From contig JAUCDD010000011.1 in NCBI GenBank assembly GCA_034675505.1, positions 62,001 through 126,000 of the forward strand: a DNA stretch of 64,000 bases, read 5' to 3'. Source of the stretch: Melaminivora sp034675505. GTDB lineage: Bacteria > Pseudomonadota > Gammaproteobacteria > Burkholderiales > Burkholderiaceae_C. The translations under genes and the position numbers were made by a program. The number at the start of each line of letters is the position of its first letter. The stretch's first letter is position 1. Shown here piece by piece: positions 53,204 through 62,329 of the stretch. The notes beneath the pieces are model-generated. The model saw only the letters and a list, made by a program, of their open reading frames with translations. It was not told the origin of the DNA and did no database searches.

Positions 53204-54097
53204 ATGACCGACACCCTGCAATCCATCGCCCCGCGCGACAAGGCCGAGATCCTGGCCCAGGCACTGCCCTACATCCGCAAGTTCCACGGCAAGACCATGG
53301 TCATCAAGTACGGCGGCAACGCCATGACCGACCCGGCGCTGCAGCAGGACTTCGCCGAGGACGTGGTGCTGCTCAAGCTCGTCGGCATGAACCCGGTGGT
53401 GGTGCACGGCGGCGGCCCGCAGATCGAGCAGGCCTTGAAGCGCCTGGGCAAGAAGGGCGAATTCATCCAGGGCATGCGCGTGACCGACGCCGAGACCATG
53501 GAAGTGGTCGAATGGGTGCTGGCCGGCGAGGTGCAGCAGGACATCGTGGGCCTGATCAACCAGGCCGGCGGCAAGGCCGTGGGCCTGACCGGGCGCGACG
53601 GCGGCCTGATGCGCGCACGCAAGCTGCGCCTGCTCGACCACCACGACCCGGCCGTGGAGCACGACGTCGGCCAGGTGGGCGACATCGTCGAGATCGACCC
53701 GGCGGTGGTGAAGGCGCTGCAGGACGACGCCTTCATCCCGGTCATCAGCCCGATCGGCTTTGGCGAGGACAACGAGAGCTACAACATCAACGCCGACGTC
53801 GTCGCCAGCCGCCTGGCCACGGTGCTGAAGGCGGAAAAGCTGGTGCTGCTCACCAACATCCCCGGCGTGCTGGACAAGGCCGGCGCGCTGCTGCCCGAGC
53901 TGACCTCGCAGCAGGTGGACGCGCTGATCGCCGACGGCACCATCTCCGGCGGCATGCTGCCCAAGCTGGCCGGCGCCATCGACGCCGCCAAGGCCGGCGT
54001 GAACGCGGTGCACATCGTCGACGGCCGGGTGCCGCACGCCATGCTGCTGGAAATCCTGACCGAGCAGGCCTACGGCACCATGATCCGCAGCCAGTAG
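53204..54097 (+). CDS. argB: N-acetylglutamate kinase
   Basis: Amino acid kinase family enzyme of 297 residues, second step of arginine synthesis. MVIKYGGNAM (~30-39), VVVHGGGPQIEQAL (~66-79), SYNINADVVASRLA (~190-203) and the C-terminal GVNAVHIVDGRVPHAMLLE are diagnostic. ATG at 53204 gives the usual N-terminus; the open frame before it overlaps the transferase gene. A CACAAT -10-like box lies about 35 bp upstream. Confidence 0.96.
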   Translation: MTDTLQSIAPRDKAEILAQALPYIRKFHGKTMVIKYGGNAMTDPALQQDFAEDVVLLKLVGMNPVVVHGGGPQIEQALKRLGKKGEFIQGMRVTDAETMEVVEWVLAGEVQQDIVGLINQAGGKAVGLTGRDGGLMRARKLRLLDHHDPAVEHDVGQVGDIVEIDPAVVKALQDDAFIPVISPIGFGEDNESYNINADVVASRLATVLKAEKLVLLTNIPGVLDKAGALLPELTSQQVDALIADGTISGGMLPKLAGAIDAAKAGVNAVHIVDGRVPHAMLLEILTEQAYGTMIRSQ

Positions 54098-54163
54098 GGC
54101 GGGCGCCGCGCGCCCCGGCGGCCCGGCGCGGCCTGGTTTGGGCCCGTTGGGGGCCTGATTCGA

Positions 54164-54220
54164 GCCAAATCGGCCTCAAGCCGGCGCCAATGGCCGGCAC
54201 TTAGCTATAAAAATAGTAGT
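54164..54220 (+). repeat. 57-bp dispersed element, copy G
   Basis: GCCAAATCGGCCTCAAG, CCGGC (54181-54185), 18 bp including GGCCGGC, then GCTATAAAAATAGTAGT (54204-54220). Exact spacing. Lies in the argB-slmA gap, just upstream of the slmA start region. Confidence 0.8.
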
Positions 54221-54253
54221 AAAAACCCACAGGTGGTGCACCGCCGCGCGTCC

Positions 54254-54910
54254 ATGTCCGAACTGCCATCGCCCCCCCTTCCCGAAGTTGCCGCACCGCG
54301 CCCGCGCCCGCGCCCGCGCCCGGGCGAGCGGCGCGCGCAGATCCTGCAGGCCCTGGCGGCGCTGCTGGAGCAGCCCGGCGCCGAGCGCATCACCACGGCG
54401 GTGCTGGCGCGCCACCTGCAGGTCAGCGAGGCCGCGCTGTACCGCCACTTCGCCAGCAAGGCGCAGATGTACGAGGGCCTGATCGATTTCATCGAGACCA
54501 GCGTCTTCACCCTGGTGCGCCAGATCAGCGCCGCGCCCGAGCTCGCCGGCCCGGCTGCCGCCGCGCGCATCGTCGCCATGGTGCTGCAGTTTGGCGAGCG
54601 CAACCCCGGCCTGGCGCGGGTCATGGTGGGCGACGCCCTGGTGCTGGAGCACGAGCGCCTGGGCCAGCGCATGAACCTGTTCTTCGACAAGCTGGAGGCG
54701 CAGCTGCGCCAGTGCCTGCGCCCGCCCGTGCCGCAGGCGCCAGGCGCGGCGCCCGACGCCGCCGCCGCGCAGGACGCGCCCGCCCAGGTGCAGGTGCGCG
54801 CCAGCGTGCTGGCCAGCTTCCTGCAGGGGCGGCTGCAGCGCTTCGTGCGCACCGGCTTTCGCCGCCTGCCGACCGAGCACCTGCAGGCCAGCCTGGAGCT
54901 GATGCTGTGA
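54254..54910 (+). CDS. slmA: Nucleoid occlusion factor SlmA (TetR family)
   Basis: 218-residue DNA-binding protein that blocks FtsZ assembly over the nucleoid. After a Pro-Arg repeat tail (PRPRPRPRPGERR, ~18-30) comes the helix-turn-helix TTAVLARHLQVSEAALYRHF (~53-72), typical of SlmA rather than a ligand-sensing TetR. LGERNPGLARVMVGDALVLEHERL-type sequence in the C-domain also agrees. ATG at 54254 is preferred over the in-frame GTG at 54233. Works on the FtsZ encoded earlier in the window. Confidence 0.85.
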   Translation: MSELPSPPLPEVAAPRPRPRPRPGERRAQILQALAALLEQPGAERITTAVLARHLQVSEAALYRHFASKAQMYEGLIDFIETSVFTLVRQISAAPELAGPAAAARIVAMVLQFGERNPGLARVMVGDALVLEHERLGQRMNLFFDKLEAQLRQCLRPPVPQAPGAAPDAAAAQDAPAQVQVRASVLASFLQGRLQRFVRTGFRRLPTEHLQASLELML

Positions 54911-54971
54911 GCCTGGCGCTGCGGCGCCACAGGCCGGGGCGGCGCGGCAGCGGCGGCGCAGGCGGCAGCTG

Positions 54972-56744
54972 ATGCGCTGGCGCGCCGCGCTGCTGGGCGC
55001 CTGGCAGGCGCGCGGCGCCTGGACGGTGGCGGCCATCCTGGCCGCCGTGCTGGCGCTGCGCCTGTCCATCATGCAGCGCTACTCGCAGCTGCTCGACTGC
55101 GCCAACTGCCTGGTCCCGGCCGCGCTGTGGTCGCAGGCGCAGCTGCTGCTGGCGCTGGTCCTGGCCGACGTGGCCGCGCGGCGCTGGCTGCCGCGCCGGG
55201 GCTGGCTGGTGCGCGCCCTGGTGCTGGCCTGCCTGTTGATCGACGTGCTGGACTACTGGGTGCTGGACAGCTTCCTGCTGCGCCTGGACTGGCAGCAGGT
55301 GCTGAAATTCGCGCGCGAGTGGGGCGCCGGCCGCTCCATGGCGCTGCAGGCCCTGTCCGGCCTGGCCCCGTGGCAGCAGGCCCTGGCGGCGCTGGCGGCG
55401 CTGGCCCTGGCCTCGGGCCTGCTCGCCTACCTGCGCCGCCCGGGCGGGCGGGCCCCGCTGTGGCTGGTGCTGGGCTGCGCGCTGGCCCTGGCGCTGGTGA
55501 CGCTGCTGCAGCCGCCGCGCAGCTTCCACCATGCCTACGTGCGCAACGCACTGCTGGCCTTCATCGACCCGCCGTCGCTGCACCGCGGCTATTCGCCCGC
55601 CTGGCTGGCGCGCAACGGCGCGCACCTGCGCCAGGCGGCGGCGCAGTGCACGCCGTCCAGCGTGCCCGCGCCCGGCCGCGCCGCCGCGCCGGCGCCGCGC
55701 CAGGTGCTGCTGATCGTCGTCGAGTCGCTGTCCAGCTACCAGAGCCAGGCCTTCGGCGGCATCCACGACTGGACGCCGCAGCTGGACCAGTGGGCGCTGC
55801 GGGGCCGCGCCTTCAGCCACTTCCTGGCCAACGGCAAGGCCACCGAGGAGGGCCTGTTCGCACTGCTCACCGGCCGCCCGCCGCTGCTGCAGCCCGGGCG
55901 CGGCTCGGTCTATGAATCCAGCGCGGCGGCGCAGCGCCCCAGCCTGCCGCAACGGCTCGGCCAGGCCGGCTGGCTGACCGCCTTCATGACCACCGGCAAC
56001 CTGGAGTTCATGCACAAGGGCGAGTGGCTCGCGCGCATCGGCTTTGACAAGGCCTACGGCCACGACCACCCCTTCTACGACGGCATGCAGCGCTACCATT
56101 TCGATGCGCCCTGGGACGACGCCCTGTACGCGCACGCGCTGGCCTGGATGCGCAAGCGCCAGGAGGGCCGCTACTTCCTGGTGCTGGAGACGGTGTCCAC
56201 GCACCAGCCCTACTTTGACCCGGTGCACCAGCGCCCGTCCATCGAGGGCGCGTTCCGCTACGCCGATGCGGCCCTGGGCCGCTTCCTGCAGCAGCTGCAG
56301 CAAAGCGGCTTCCTGCAGCGCGGGCTGGTCGTCATCACCGGCGACCACCGCGCCATGGTGCCCACCGATGCCCGCGAGTGGGAGCATTTCGGCGAGGACA
56401 CCATGTCCGCCGTGCCCCTGCTGCTGCTGGGCCGCGGCGTGCAGCCGGGCTGGGAGCACGGCTACTTCTCGCAGCAGGATCTGCTGCCGTCGCTGCAGCG
56501 CCTGCTCACGGGCCAGGCGCCCTGCCTGCACCCCGGCCAGGGCGTGTGGACGCGCGGCGCCGCCGCCGGCGCGCCGGCGCAGTGCATCTTCACCAACCGG
56601 GCGCAGTACCCGGACCGCGAATTCCTGCGCTGCCAGGGCCCGACGCACGCCATCGCCCTGGACGGCGACGACTCGCGCTACCTGGGCGCCGACGGCCCGC
56701 CCGAATGGCTGGATGAGCTCAACAGCCAGCGCGCGCCGCCCTGA
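54972..56744 (+). CDS. LtaS-like sulfatase/phosphoethanolamine-type membrane enzyme
   Basis: 590 residues. N-terminal membrane region with about five helices (~5-185), then an alkaline-phosphatase-superfamily sulfatase domain (~235-560): metal Glu in LLIVVESLSSYQSQ, nucleophilic Thr in NGKATEEGLFALLTG, HQPYFDP, and the metal Asp-His in VITGDHRAMVP. Related to lipoteichoic acid synthase and to Gram-negative head-group transferases such as OpgB. Probably transfers a phospholipid head group to a glycan in the periplasm; the acceptor is unknown. The start ATG follows slmA after 61 bp. Confidence 0.88.
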   Translation: MRWRAALLGAWQARGAWTVAAILAAVLALRLSIMQRYSQLLDCANCLVPAALWSQAQLLLALVLADVAARRWLPRRGWLVRALVLACLLIDVLDYWVLDSFLLRLDWQQVLKFAREWGAGRSMALQALSGLAPWQQALAALAALALASGLLAYLRRPGGRAPLWLVLGCALALALVTLLQPPRSFHHAYVRNALLAFIDPPSLHRGYSPAWLARNGAHLRQAAAQCTPSSVPAPGRAAAPAPRQVLLIVVESLSSYQSQAFGGIHDWTPQLDQWALRGRAFSHFLANGKATEEGLFALLTGRPPLLQPGRGSVYESSAAAQRPSLPQRLGQAGWLTAFMTTGNLEFMHKGEWLARIGFDKAYGHDHPFYDGMQRYHFDAPWDDALYAHALAWMRKRQEGRYFLVLETVSTHQPYFDPVHQRPSIEGAFRYADAALGRFLQQLQQSGFLQRGLVVITGDHRAMVPTDAREWEHFGEDTMSAVPLLLLGRGVQPGWEHGYFSQQDLLPSLQRLLTGQAPCLHPGQGVWTRGAAAGAPAQCIFTNRAQYPDREFLRCQGPTHAIALDGDDSRYLGADGPPEWLDELNSQRAPP

Positions 56745-56768
56745 GCGCGCGCCGCCAGGCCCCGCGCC

Positions 56769-56774
56769 TATACT
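56769..56774 (+). promoter_or_regulatory. -10 element of the thiC promoter
   Basis: TATACT lies 6 bp before the first bases of the TPP aptamer, the expected start of the thiC leader RNA. No clear -35. Confidence 0.6.
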
Positions 56775-56778
56775 CGCG

Positions 56779-56890
56779 CCTGCTCCGGGGTGCACGAACG
56801 ACGAATGGCGTGCTGAGATGGCGGACCCGACCGCCAAAACCGCGAACTTGATCTGGCTAGTACCAGCGTAAGAAGAGCTGCAGCAGGATG
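56779..56890 (+). promoter_or_regulatory. TPP riboswitch (thi box) upstream of thiC
   Basis: The conserved thiamine pyrophosphate aptamer elements are in order: CTCCGGGGTGC (from 56783), the pyrimidine-sensor block GCTGAGATGGCGGACCCG (from 56812, split as CTGAGAT and ACCCG), and the GATCTGGCTAGTACCAGCG block (from 56850). CCTGCT (near 56779) pairs with AGCAGG (near 56883) as P1. No T run lies between the aptamer and thiC, but a GC hairpin around 56897-56925 precedes the ribosome binding site, so control of translation start is more likely than termination. Confidence 0.93.
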
Positions 56891-56979
56891 GACCGCAGGC
56901 ATGCGCGCCGTGGCGCGTGTGCGGGCCGTCCTGCCGACTGCGGAGCATTCCCCTTCCACCATGAACAGGAGTGCCCGCC

Positions 56980-58860
56980 ATGAACGCCCCCGACCGCTAC
57001 GCCCAGCTGCTGGCCAGCGCGCGCGAACCCTTTCCCGCCTCGGCCAAGTCCTACCTTGCCGGCAGCCGCGCCGACCTGCGCGTGCCGGTGCGCGACATCG
57101 CGCTGACCAACGGCGAGCAGGTCAGCGTCTATGACACCTCCGGCCCCTACACCGACCCGCAGGCGGACATCGACGTGCGCCGCGGCCTGGCCAGCGTGCG
57201 CGGCGCCTGGATCGCCGAGCGCGCCGACACCGAGAGCTACCCGGGCCGCAAGCCCGCAGCGCTGGACGACGGCAGCAAGAGCGAGGACGCCGCGCGCCTG
57301 GCCGCGCTGCGCCAGGAGGCCAGCGCGCTGCAGCGCACGCCGCTGCGCGCCCGGGCCGGCGCCAACGTGACGCAGATGCACTACGCGCGCCGCGGCATCG
57401 TCACCCCCGAGATGGAATACGTGGCGCTGCGCGAGAACGGCCGCCGCGAATGGATGGCGCAGTACAGCCAGGACGCCGCGCGCGAGCAGCGCCTGGCCGG
57501 CAACCCGCTGGGCGCGAGCATCCCGAGGATCATCACGCCCGAGTTCGTGCGCGACGAGGTGGCGCGCGGGCGCGCCATCATCCCGGCCAACATCAACCAC
57601 CCCGAGGTCGAGCCCATGGCCATCGGGCGCAACTTCAAGGTCAAGATCAACGCCAACATCGGCAACTCGGCTGTCACCTCCAGCATCGAGGAGGAGGTGG
57701 AAAAGCTGGTCTGGGCGATCCGCTGGGGCGCGGACAACGTGATGGACCTGTCCACCGGCAAGAACATCCACACCACGCGCGACTGGATCGTGCGCAACTC
57801 GCCCGTGCCCATCGGCACCGTGCCCATCTACCAGGCGCTGGAAAAGGTGGGCGGCATCGCCGAGGACCTGACCTGGGAGATCTTCCGCGACACGCTGGTC
57901 GAGCAGGCCGAGCAGGGCGTGGACTACTTCACCATCCACGCCGGCGTGCGCCTCGCGTTCATCCACCTGACGGCCGCGCGGCGCACCGGCATCGTCTCGC
58001 GCGGTGGCTCCATCATGGCCAAGTGGTGCATGGCGCACCACAAGGAAAGCTTCCTGTACACGCATTTTGAGGACATTTGCGACATCATGAAGTCGTATGA
58101 CGTGTCTTTCAGCCTGGGCGACGGGTTGCGCCCGGGCTGCGCGTCGGACGCCAACGACGAAGCGCAGTTCGCCGAGCTGCGCACCCTGGGCGAGCTGACC
58201 CAGACCGCCTGGAAGCACGACGTGCAGACCATGATCGAAGGCCCCGGCCACGTGCCCATGCACCTGATCGCCGCCAACATGGCCGAGCAGCTGAAGACCT
58301 GCCACGAGGCGCCGTTCTACACCCTGGGGCCGCTGACCATCGACATCGCGCCCGGCTACGACCACATCGCCTCGGCCATCGGCGCGGCCATGATCGGCTG
58401 GATGGGCACGGCCATGCTGTGCTACGTGACCCCGAAGGAGCACCTGGGGCTGCCGGACCGCAACGACGTCAAGCAGGGCATCATTGCCTACAAGATCGCC
58501 GCGCACGCCGCCGACGTGGCCAAGGGGCACCCGGGGGCGCGGGCGCGCGACGACGCCCTGAGCCAGGCGCGCTTCGACTTCCGCTGGCAGGACCAGTTCA
58601 ACCTGGGGCTGGACCCGGACACGGCGCGCGAATTCCACGACGAGACGCTGCCCAAGGACGCGGCCAAGGTGGCGCACTTTTGCAGCATGTGCGGGCCGAA
58701 GTTCTGCTCCATGAAGATCACGCAGGAAGTGCGCGAGTACGCTGCGGCGCGCGGCGTGGAGCCGGCCCAGGGCCTGGCCGCGGGGCTGCAGGACAAGGCC
58801 GTGGAGTTCAACCGTGCGGGCGGGGATTTCTATATCCCCATCGCCACCGTTGCTCCCTGA
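56980..58860 (+). CDS. thiC: Phosphomethylpyrimidine synthase ThiC
   Basis: Radical SAM-like 4Fe-4S enzyme of 626 residues that makes the thiamin pyrimidine HMP-P from AIR. The characteristic C-terminal cluster motif CSMCGPKFCSMK (~566-577) and RIITPEFVRDEVARGRAIIPANINHPE are diagnostic. ATG at 56980 is preferred since AGGAG lies 9 bp upstream; the GTG at 56971 would leave no room for it. The last codons (Val-Ala-Pro-stop) run into element copy H. Controlled by the TPP riboswitch. Confidence 0.97.
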   Translation: MNAPDRYAQLLASAREPFPASAKSYLAGSRADLRVPVRDIALTNGEQVSVYDTSGPYTDPQADIDVRRGLASVRGAWIAERADTESYPGRKPAALDDGSKSEDAARLAALRQEASALQRTPLRARAGANVTQMHYARRGIVTPEMEYVALRENGRREWMAQYSQDAAREQRLAGNPLGASIPRIITPEFVRDEVARGRAIIPANINHPEVEPMAIGRNFKVKINANIGNSAVTSSIEEEVEKLVWAIRWGADNVMDLSTGKNIHTTRDWIVRNSPVPIGTVPIYQALEKVGGIAEDLTWEIFRDTLVEQAEQGVDYFTIHAGVRLAFIHLTAARRTGIVSRGGSIMAKWCMAHHKESFLYTHFEDICDIMKSYDVSFSLGDGLRPGCASDANDEAQFAELRTLGELTQTAWKHDVQTMIEGPGHVPMHLIAANMAEQLKTCHEAPFYTLGPLTIDIAPGYDHIASAIGAAMIGWMGTAMLCYVTPKEHLGLPDRNDVKQGIIAYKIAAHAADVAKGHPGARARDDALSQARFDFRWQDQFNLGLDPDTAREFHDETLPKDAAKVAHFCSMCGPKFCSMKITQEVREYAAARGVEPAQGLAAGLQDKAVEFNRAGGDFYIPIATVAP

Positions 58861-58908
58861 ATGATAGCTACATGCTGTTTGTTGGCGCCGGCAAGAGCCA
58901 CTTTTGGC
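58852..58908 (-). repeat. 57-bp dispersed element, copy H
   Basis: Minus orientation. The 17-bp unit (plus GCTCCCTGAATGATAGC, 58852-58868, including the thiC stop), 18 bp, GCCGG (58887-58891), 17 bp ending in CTTTTGGC, then CATAAAACC. One of the best-preserved copies. Confidence 0.85.
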
Positions 58909-59069
58909 CATAAAACCGCCGAAAATGGGTGAAAACCGGCCGCCAACGCGGCATGCCGGCGCGGGCGGCGGTAATTACCCGGGTCTGGTTGCGCTTTGTT
59001 GCAACCTATGATCGCCCCAAGGCCGGCTTCATGAGAGCCGGCCGCCATCTTTCTGCCGAGGGCCTGCCC

Positions 59070-60659
59070 ATGTCCGTATTGGGACGCACATCCATCCGCG
59101 TGCGGCTGTATGCCGCCACCATCTTTTCACTGCTGCTGCTGCTGGTCGTCGGCGCCCTGGGCTACGGGGCGCTGGAGCGCGCCCGCTCGACGGTGGACGA
59201 ATTGTTCGCGCACCAGGTGCAGACCCTCACCGCCATGACCGGGCTGCGCACCAGCCTGGGCCAGCTGCGCCGGCTGGAAAAAGACATCGTCATCAATTTC
59301 AACAACTCCGACGAGGTGAACGCGCTGCGCGAAGCCTGGGCGCGCCAGCTGGCCACGCTGCGCGACGGCCTGTCGCAGGCGCGCACGCAGCACGCCAGCG
59401 ATGCGCAGTTCACCGCGTCGCTGGACCAGGCGCTGGCCGAGATCCAGCAATACGCCGACGGCATCACGCCGGTCTTCGAGCAGGTCGAGCGCGCCCAGAT
59501 CGACGGCGCCGGCGCCGGGGCCTATGCCGAGCGGCTGAAGGGCCACATGGAGGCCACCGACCGGGTGCTGGACAGCCTGGCCGGACAGGCGCGCGAGCGC
59601 ATGGACCAGGCGCGCGCCCAGCTGGACGCGCGCGCCGCCCGCATGGCGCTGCTGATCGCCGTGGCCGTGGTGCTGGCGCTCGTCGTGCTGGTGCCGTTGA
59701 CGCTGCTCACCGTGCGCTCCATCACGCGCGCGCTGCAGCAGGCCAGCCAGCTGGCCGAGCGCATCGCCGCCGGCGACCTGGCGCAGGCCGCGCCGGCGGG
59801 CGAGGGCGACGAGGTCGGCCAGCTGATCGATGCCATGGCGCGCATGCAGCAGGCGCTGCGCACGCTGGTCGGGCAGGTGCAGCAGGCGGCGGGCAGCATA
59901 GGGCTGGCCAGCGCGGAGATCGCCTCGGGCAACCAGGACCTGAGCCAGCGCACCGAGCAGGCGGCGGCAAGCCTGCAGCAAACCGCCTCGTCCATGGAAA
60001 TGCTCACCGGCACGGTGCAGCAAAGCACCGAATCCTCGCGCCATGCCAGCCGCCTGGCGGGCGCGGCGGCCGAGGTGGCCGAGCGCGGCGGCGCCGTGGT
60101 GGCGCAGGTGGTGCAGACCATGGGCGAGATTTCCGAGAGCTCGCGGCGCATCGGCGACATCACCGGCGTGATCGATTCGATCGCCTTCCAGACCAACATC
60201 CTGGCGCTGAACGCGGCCGTGGAGGCGGCGCGCGCCGGCGAGGCGGGGCGCGGCTTTGCCGTGGTGGCCGGCGAGGTCCGGAGCCTGGCGCAGCGCTCGG
60301 CGGCCGCCGCGCGCGAGATCAAGGGCCTGATCGGCACGTCGGGCGAGTGCGTGGCGGGCGGCACGCGCCTGGTGGGCCAGGCCGGCCAGACCATGACGCA
60401 GATCGTGGACAGCGTGCGCCAGGTGTCGGCCATCGTGGCCGAGATCACCGAGAGCGCGGCGCAGCAAAGCGACAACCTGGCGCAGATCAACCAGTCGGTG
60501 TCGCACCTGGACCAGATGACGCAGCAAAACGCCGCGCTGGTCGAGCAGTCCGCGGCCGCCTCCGAGGCGCTGAACGAGCAGGCGCGGCAGCTGGCGCGGG
60601 CGGCGGGGCAGTTCCGGCTGCAGGAAGGCGCCGCCGGCAGCCCGCCCCTGCTTCAGTAG
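59070..60659 (+). CDS. Methyl-accepting chemotaxis protein
   Basis: Chemoreceptor of 529 residues. First membrane helix ~14-34, periplasmic four-helix-bundle sensor ~35-190, second helix ~192-215, HAMP ~216-268, then the cytoplasmic signalling hairpin with the conserved tip FQTNILALNAAVEAARAGEAGRGFAVVAGEV (split: ALNAAVEAARAGE at its centre). No CheR/CheB tail pentapeptide. ATG at 59070 chosen because the first membrane helix follows it directly; the frame is open further upstream. Ligand unknown. Converges with the next gene, overlapping by 7 bp. Confidence 0.95.
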   Translation: MSVLGRTSIRVRLYAATIFSLLLLLVVGALGYGALERARSTVDELFAHQVQTLTAMTGLRTSLGQLRRLEKDIVINFNNSDEVNALREAWARQLATLRDGLSQARTQHASDAQFTASLDQALAEIQQYADGITPVFEQVERAQIDGAGAGAYAERLKGHMEATDRVLDSLAGQARERMDQARAQLDARAARMALLIAVAVVLALVVLVPLTLLTVRSITRALQQASQLAERIAAGDLAQAAPAGEGDEVGQLIDAMARMQQALRTLVGQVQQAAGSIGLASAEIASGNQDLSQRTEQAAASLQQTASSMEMLTGTVQQSTESSRHASRLAGAAAEVAERGGAVVAQVVQTMGEISESSRRIGDITGVIDSIAFQTNILALNAAVEAARAGEAGRGFAVVAGEVRSLAQRSAAAAREIKGLIGTSGECVAGGTRLVGQAGQTMTQIVDSVRQVSAIVAEITESAAQQSDNLAQINQSVSHLDQMTQQNAALVEQSAAASEALNEQARQLARAAGQFRLQEGAAGSPPLLQ

Positions 60660-60964
60660 CTCACGGCCATCGCCGGCACGTCCACGCGCACCACCGGGCG
60701 CGCCAGCGCCGCCAGCGCCGCCTGGGCGAACTGGCCGGCCCAGGCCGGGTCGGCGAACGCGCGCGCGCCGGCTGCCTGCGCGATGACCAGCACCTTGTCG
60801 GCCAGCAGCACCTTGCCGCTGGCGCGCAGCGGCTCGCACTCCAGGCGGATGAACTCGTCGTCCAGCCAGCGGCGCGCCTGCTCGTGGCCCATGGGCGTGC
60901 TGTCCTGCAGGTTCAGGCGCAGCTCCTCGCCGGAGCCGAGGGTGACGGACACTTCGTTTTGCAT
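60653..60964 (-). CDS. Conserved hypothetical protein, 103 aa
   Basis: 103 residues from ATG at 60964 (MQNEVSVTLGSGEELRLNLQD). Alpha/beta pattern; no membrane segment. Encoded between aroG and the chemoreceptor on the minus strand, 51 bp after the aroG stop, so it may share the aroG transcript. No family recognised. The stop overlaps the chemoreceptor stop. Confidence 0.65.
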   Translation of the reverse strand: MQNEVSVTLGSGEELRLNLQDSTPMGHEQARRWLDDEFIRLECEPLRASGKVLLADKVLVIAQAAGARAFADPAWAGQFAQAALAALARPVVRVDVPAMAVSY

Positions 60965-61015
60965 GGTGGTGGCGGCCCTGCGGGCCGGTGGGGTTGTTGA
61001 ATCAGGAGCCAAAGC

Positions 61016-62137
61016 TTACCTTGCACCGCGCCGCGCCCGCACGGCTGCGGCCAGCTCGTCCAGCAGCGCCTGCGAATCGTCCCAGCCCAGGCAGGCGTCG
61101 GTGATGCTCTTGCCGTATTCCAGCGCCTGCGGGTCGTCGTTGCCGGGGGTGAACTTCTGCGCGCCGGCCACCAGGTGGCTCTCCACCATCACGCCGAAGA
61201 CGCTGCGCGAGCCGGCGGCGACCTGCGCGGCGATGTCCTGCGCCACGTCGCGCTGGCGTTCGTGCTGCTTGCTGCTGTTGGCATGGCTGCAGTCCACCAT
61301 CAGCGAGGCCGGCAGGCCGGCTGCGGCCAGGTCCTTGCAGGCCGCGGCCACGCTGGCGGCGTCGTAGTTGGGCGTCTTGCCGCCGCGCAGGATGACGTGG
61401 CAGTCCTGGTTGCCCTTGGTGTGCACGATGGCCACCTGGCCGTTCTTGTGCACCGACAGGAAGTGGTGGCCGCGCCCGGCCGACTGGATGGCGTCGGTGG
61501 CGATGCGGATGTTGCCGTCGGTGCCGTTCTTGAAGCCGATCGGCGCCGAGATGCCCGAGGCCAGCTCGCGGTGCACCTGGCTCTCGGTGGTGCGCGCGCC
61601 GATGGCGCCCCAGCTGATCAGGTCGCCGATGTACTGCGGGCTGATCACGTCCAGGAACTCGCTGCCCGCCGGCACGCCCAGGCGGTTGATGTCGATCAGC
61701 AGCTGGCGCGCGATGCGCAGGCCCTCATCGATGCGGTAGCTGCCGTCCAGGTAGGGGTCGTTGATCAGGCCCTTCCAGCCCACGGTGGTGCGCGGCTTCT
61801 CGAAGTACACGCGCATCACGATCTCCAGCTCGCCGGCGTACTGCTGGCGCACGGCCTGCAGGCGGCGGGCGTAATCCAGCGCTGCGTGCGGGTTGTGGAT
61901 CGAGCACGGCCCGACCACCACCAGCAGCCGGTCGTCCTGGCCGTTCATGATGCGCTGGATGTTCTTGCGGGTGCTGGAGATGAGCGTCTCCACCTCCGAG
62001 CCCTGGATGGGGAAGAAGCGGATCAGGTGGTCGGGAGGCGGAAGCACGGTGATGTCCTGGATGCGTTGGTCGTCGGTCTGGCTGGTTTTCTCGACGTTGG
62101 GGTACCAGGCATCGGGCGTGGGGACTCGGGCGTTCAT
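61016..62137 (-). CDS. aroG: 3-deoxy-7-phosphoheptulonate synthase (DAHP synthase, class I)
   Basis: First enzyme of the shikimate pathway, 373 residues; condenses phosphoenolpyruvate and erythrose 4-phosphate. VVGPCSIHNPHAALDYARRL (~71-90), PRTTVGWKGLINDPYLDG (~115-132), GARTTESQVHRELASG and DCSHANSSKQ (~262) are the AroFGH hallmarks. ATG at 62137 with GAGGAAG upstream. The N-terminal segment RIQDITVLPPPDHLI is the region that carries allosteric control in AroG-type enzymes. Expression appears controlled by an attenuator with an aromatic leader peptide. Confidence 0.96.
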   Translation of the reverse strand: MNARVPTPDAWYPNVEKTSQTDDQRIQDITVLPPPDHLIRFFPIQGSEVETLISSTRKNIQRIMNGQDDRLLVVVGPCSIHNPHAALDYARRLQAVRQQYAGELEIVMRVYFEKPRTTVGWKGLINDPYLDGSYRIDEGLRIARQLLIDINRLGVPAGSEFLDVISPQYIGDLISWGAIGARTTESQVHRELASGISAPIGFKNGTDGNIRIATDAIQSAGRGHHFLSVHKNGQVAIVHTKGNQDCHVILRGGKTPNYDAASVAAACKDLAAAGLPASLMVDCSHANSSKQHERQRDVAQDIAAQVAAGSRSVFGVMVESHLVAGAQKFTPGNDDPQALEYGKSITDACLGWDDSQALLDELAAAVRARRGAR

Positions 62138-62182
62138 GGGTGCTTCCTCGCAATGGACAGGTGAAGGGTGAAGGTGAAGGGG

Positions 62183-62221
62183 CGAAAAAAAACCGCCGGG
62201 CTGTGGTCAGCTTCGGCGGTT
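62183..62221 (-). terminator. Attenuator terminator in the aroG leader
   Basis: On the minus strand AACCGCCG (62221-62214) and CGGCGGTT (62198-62191) form a perfect 8-bp stem, with a GCTG/CAGC inner stem, followed by eight T in total. It stands between the leader peptide and aroG, so it would stop transcription before the gene. Its left arm is also complementary to CGGCGG (62275-62270) over the leader-peptide end. Confidence 0.88.
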
Positions 62222-62265
62222 GTCTGGAGGGGTCTGTGTTCAGTCGGGGTGTGCGCGTACCTCTC

Positions 62266-62322
62266 TCATCCGCCGGGGATGGAGAACCAAAAGTAAAAAT
62301 AGGACGCGCAGACGCTGTGCAT
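62266..62322 (-). CDS. Aromatic leader peptide of the aroG attenuator, 18 aa
   Basis: MHSVCASYFYFWFSIPGG: six consecutive aromatic codons (TAT TTT TAC TTT TGG TTC, 62301-62284) in an 18-codon frame whose stop lies 44 bp before the terminator. Phe, Tyr and Trp are the three end products of the pathway that aroG opens. When charged tRNAs are scarce the ribosome should stall on these codons, leaving the CGGCGG segment free to pair with the left arm of the terminator. No Shine-Dalgarno sequence; a candidate -10 lies 7 bp upstream, so the leader may be leaderless. Too short for routine gene callers. Confidence 0.85.
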   Translation of the reverse strand: MHSVCASYFYFWFSIPGG

Positions 62323-62329
62323 GCGGGCC

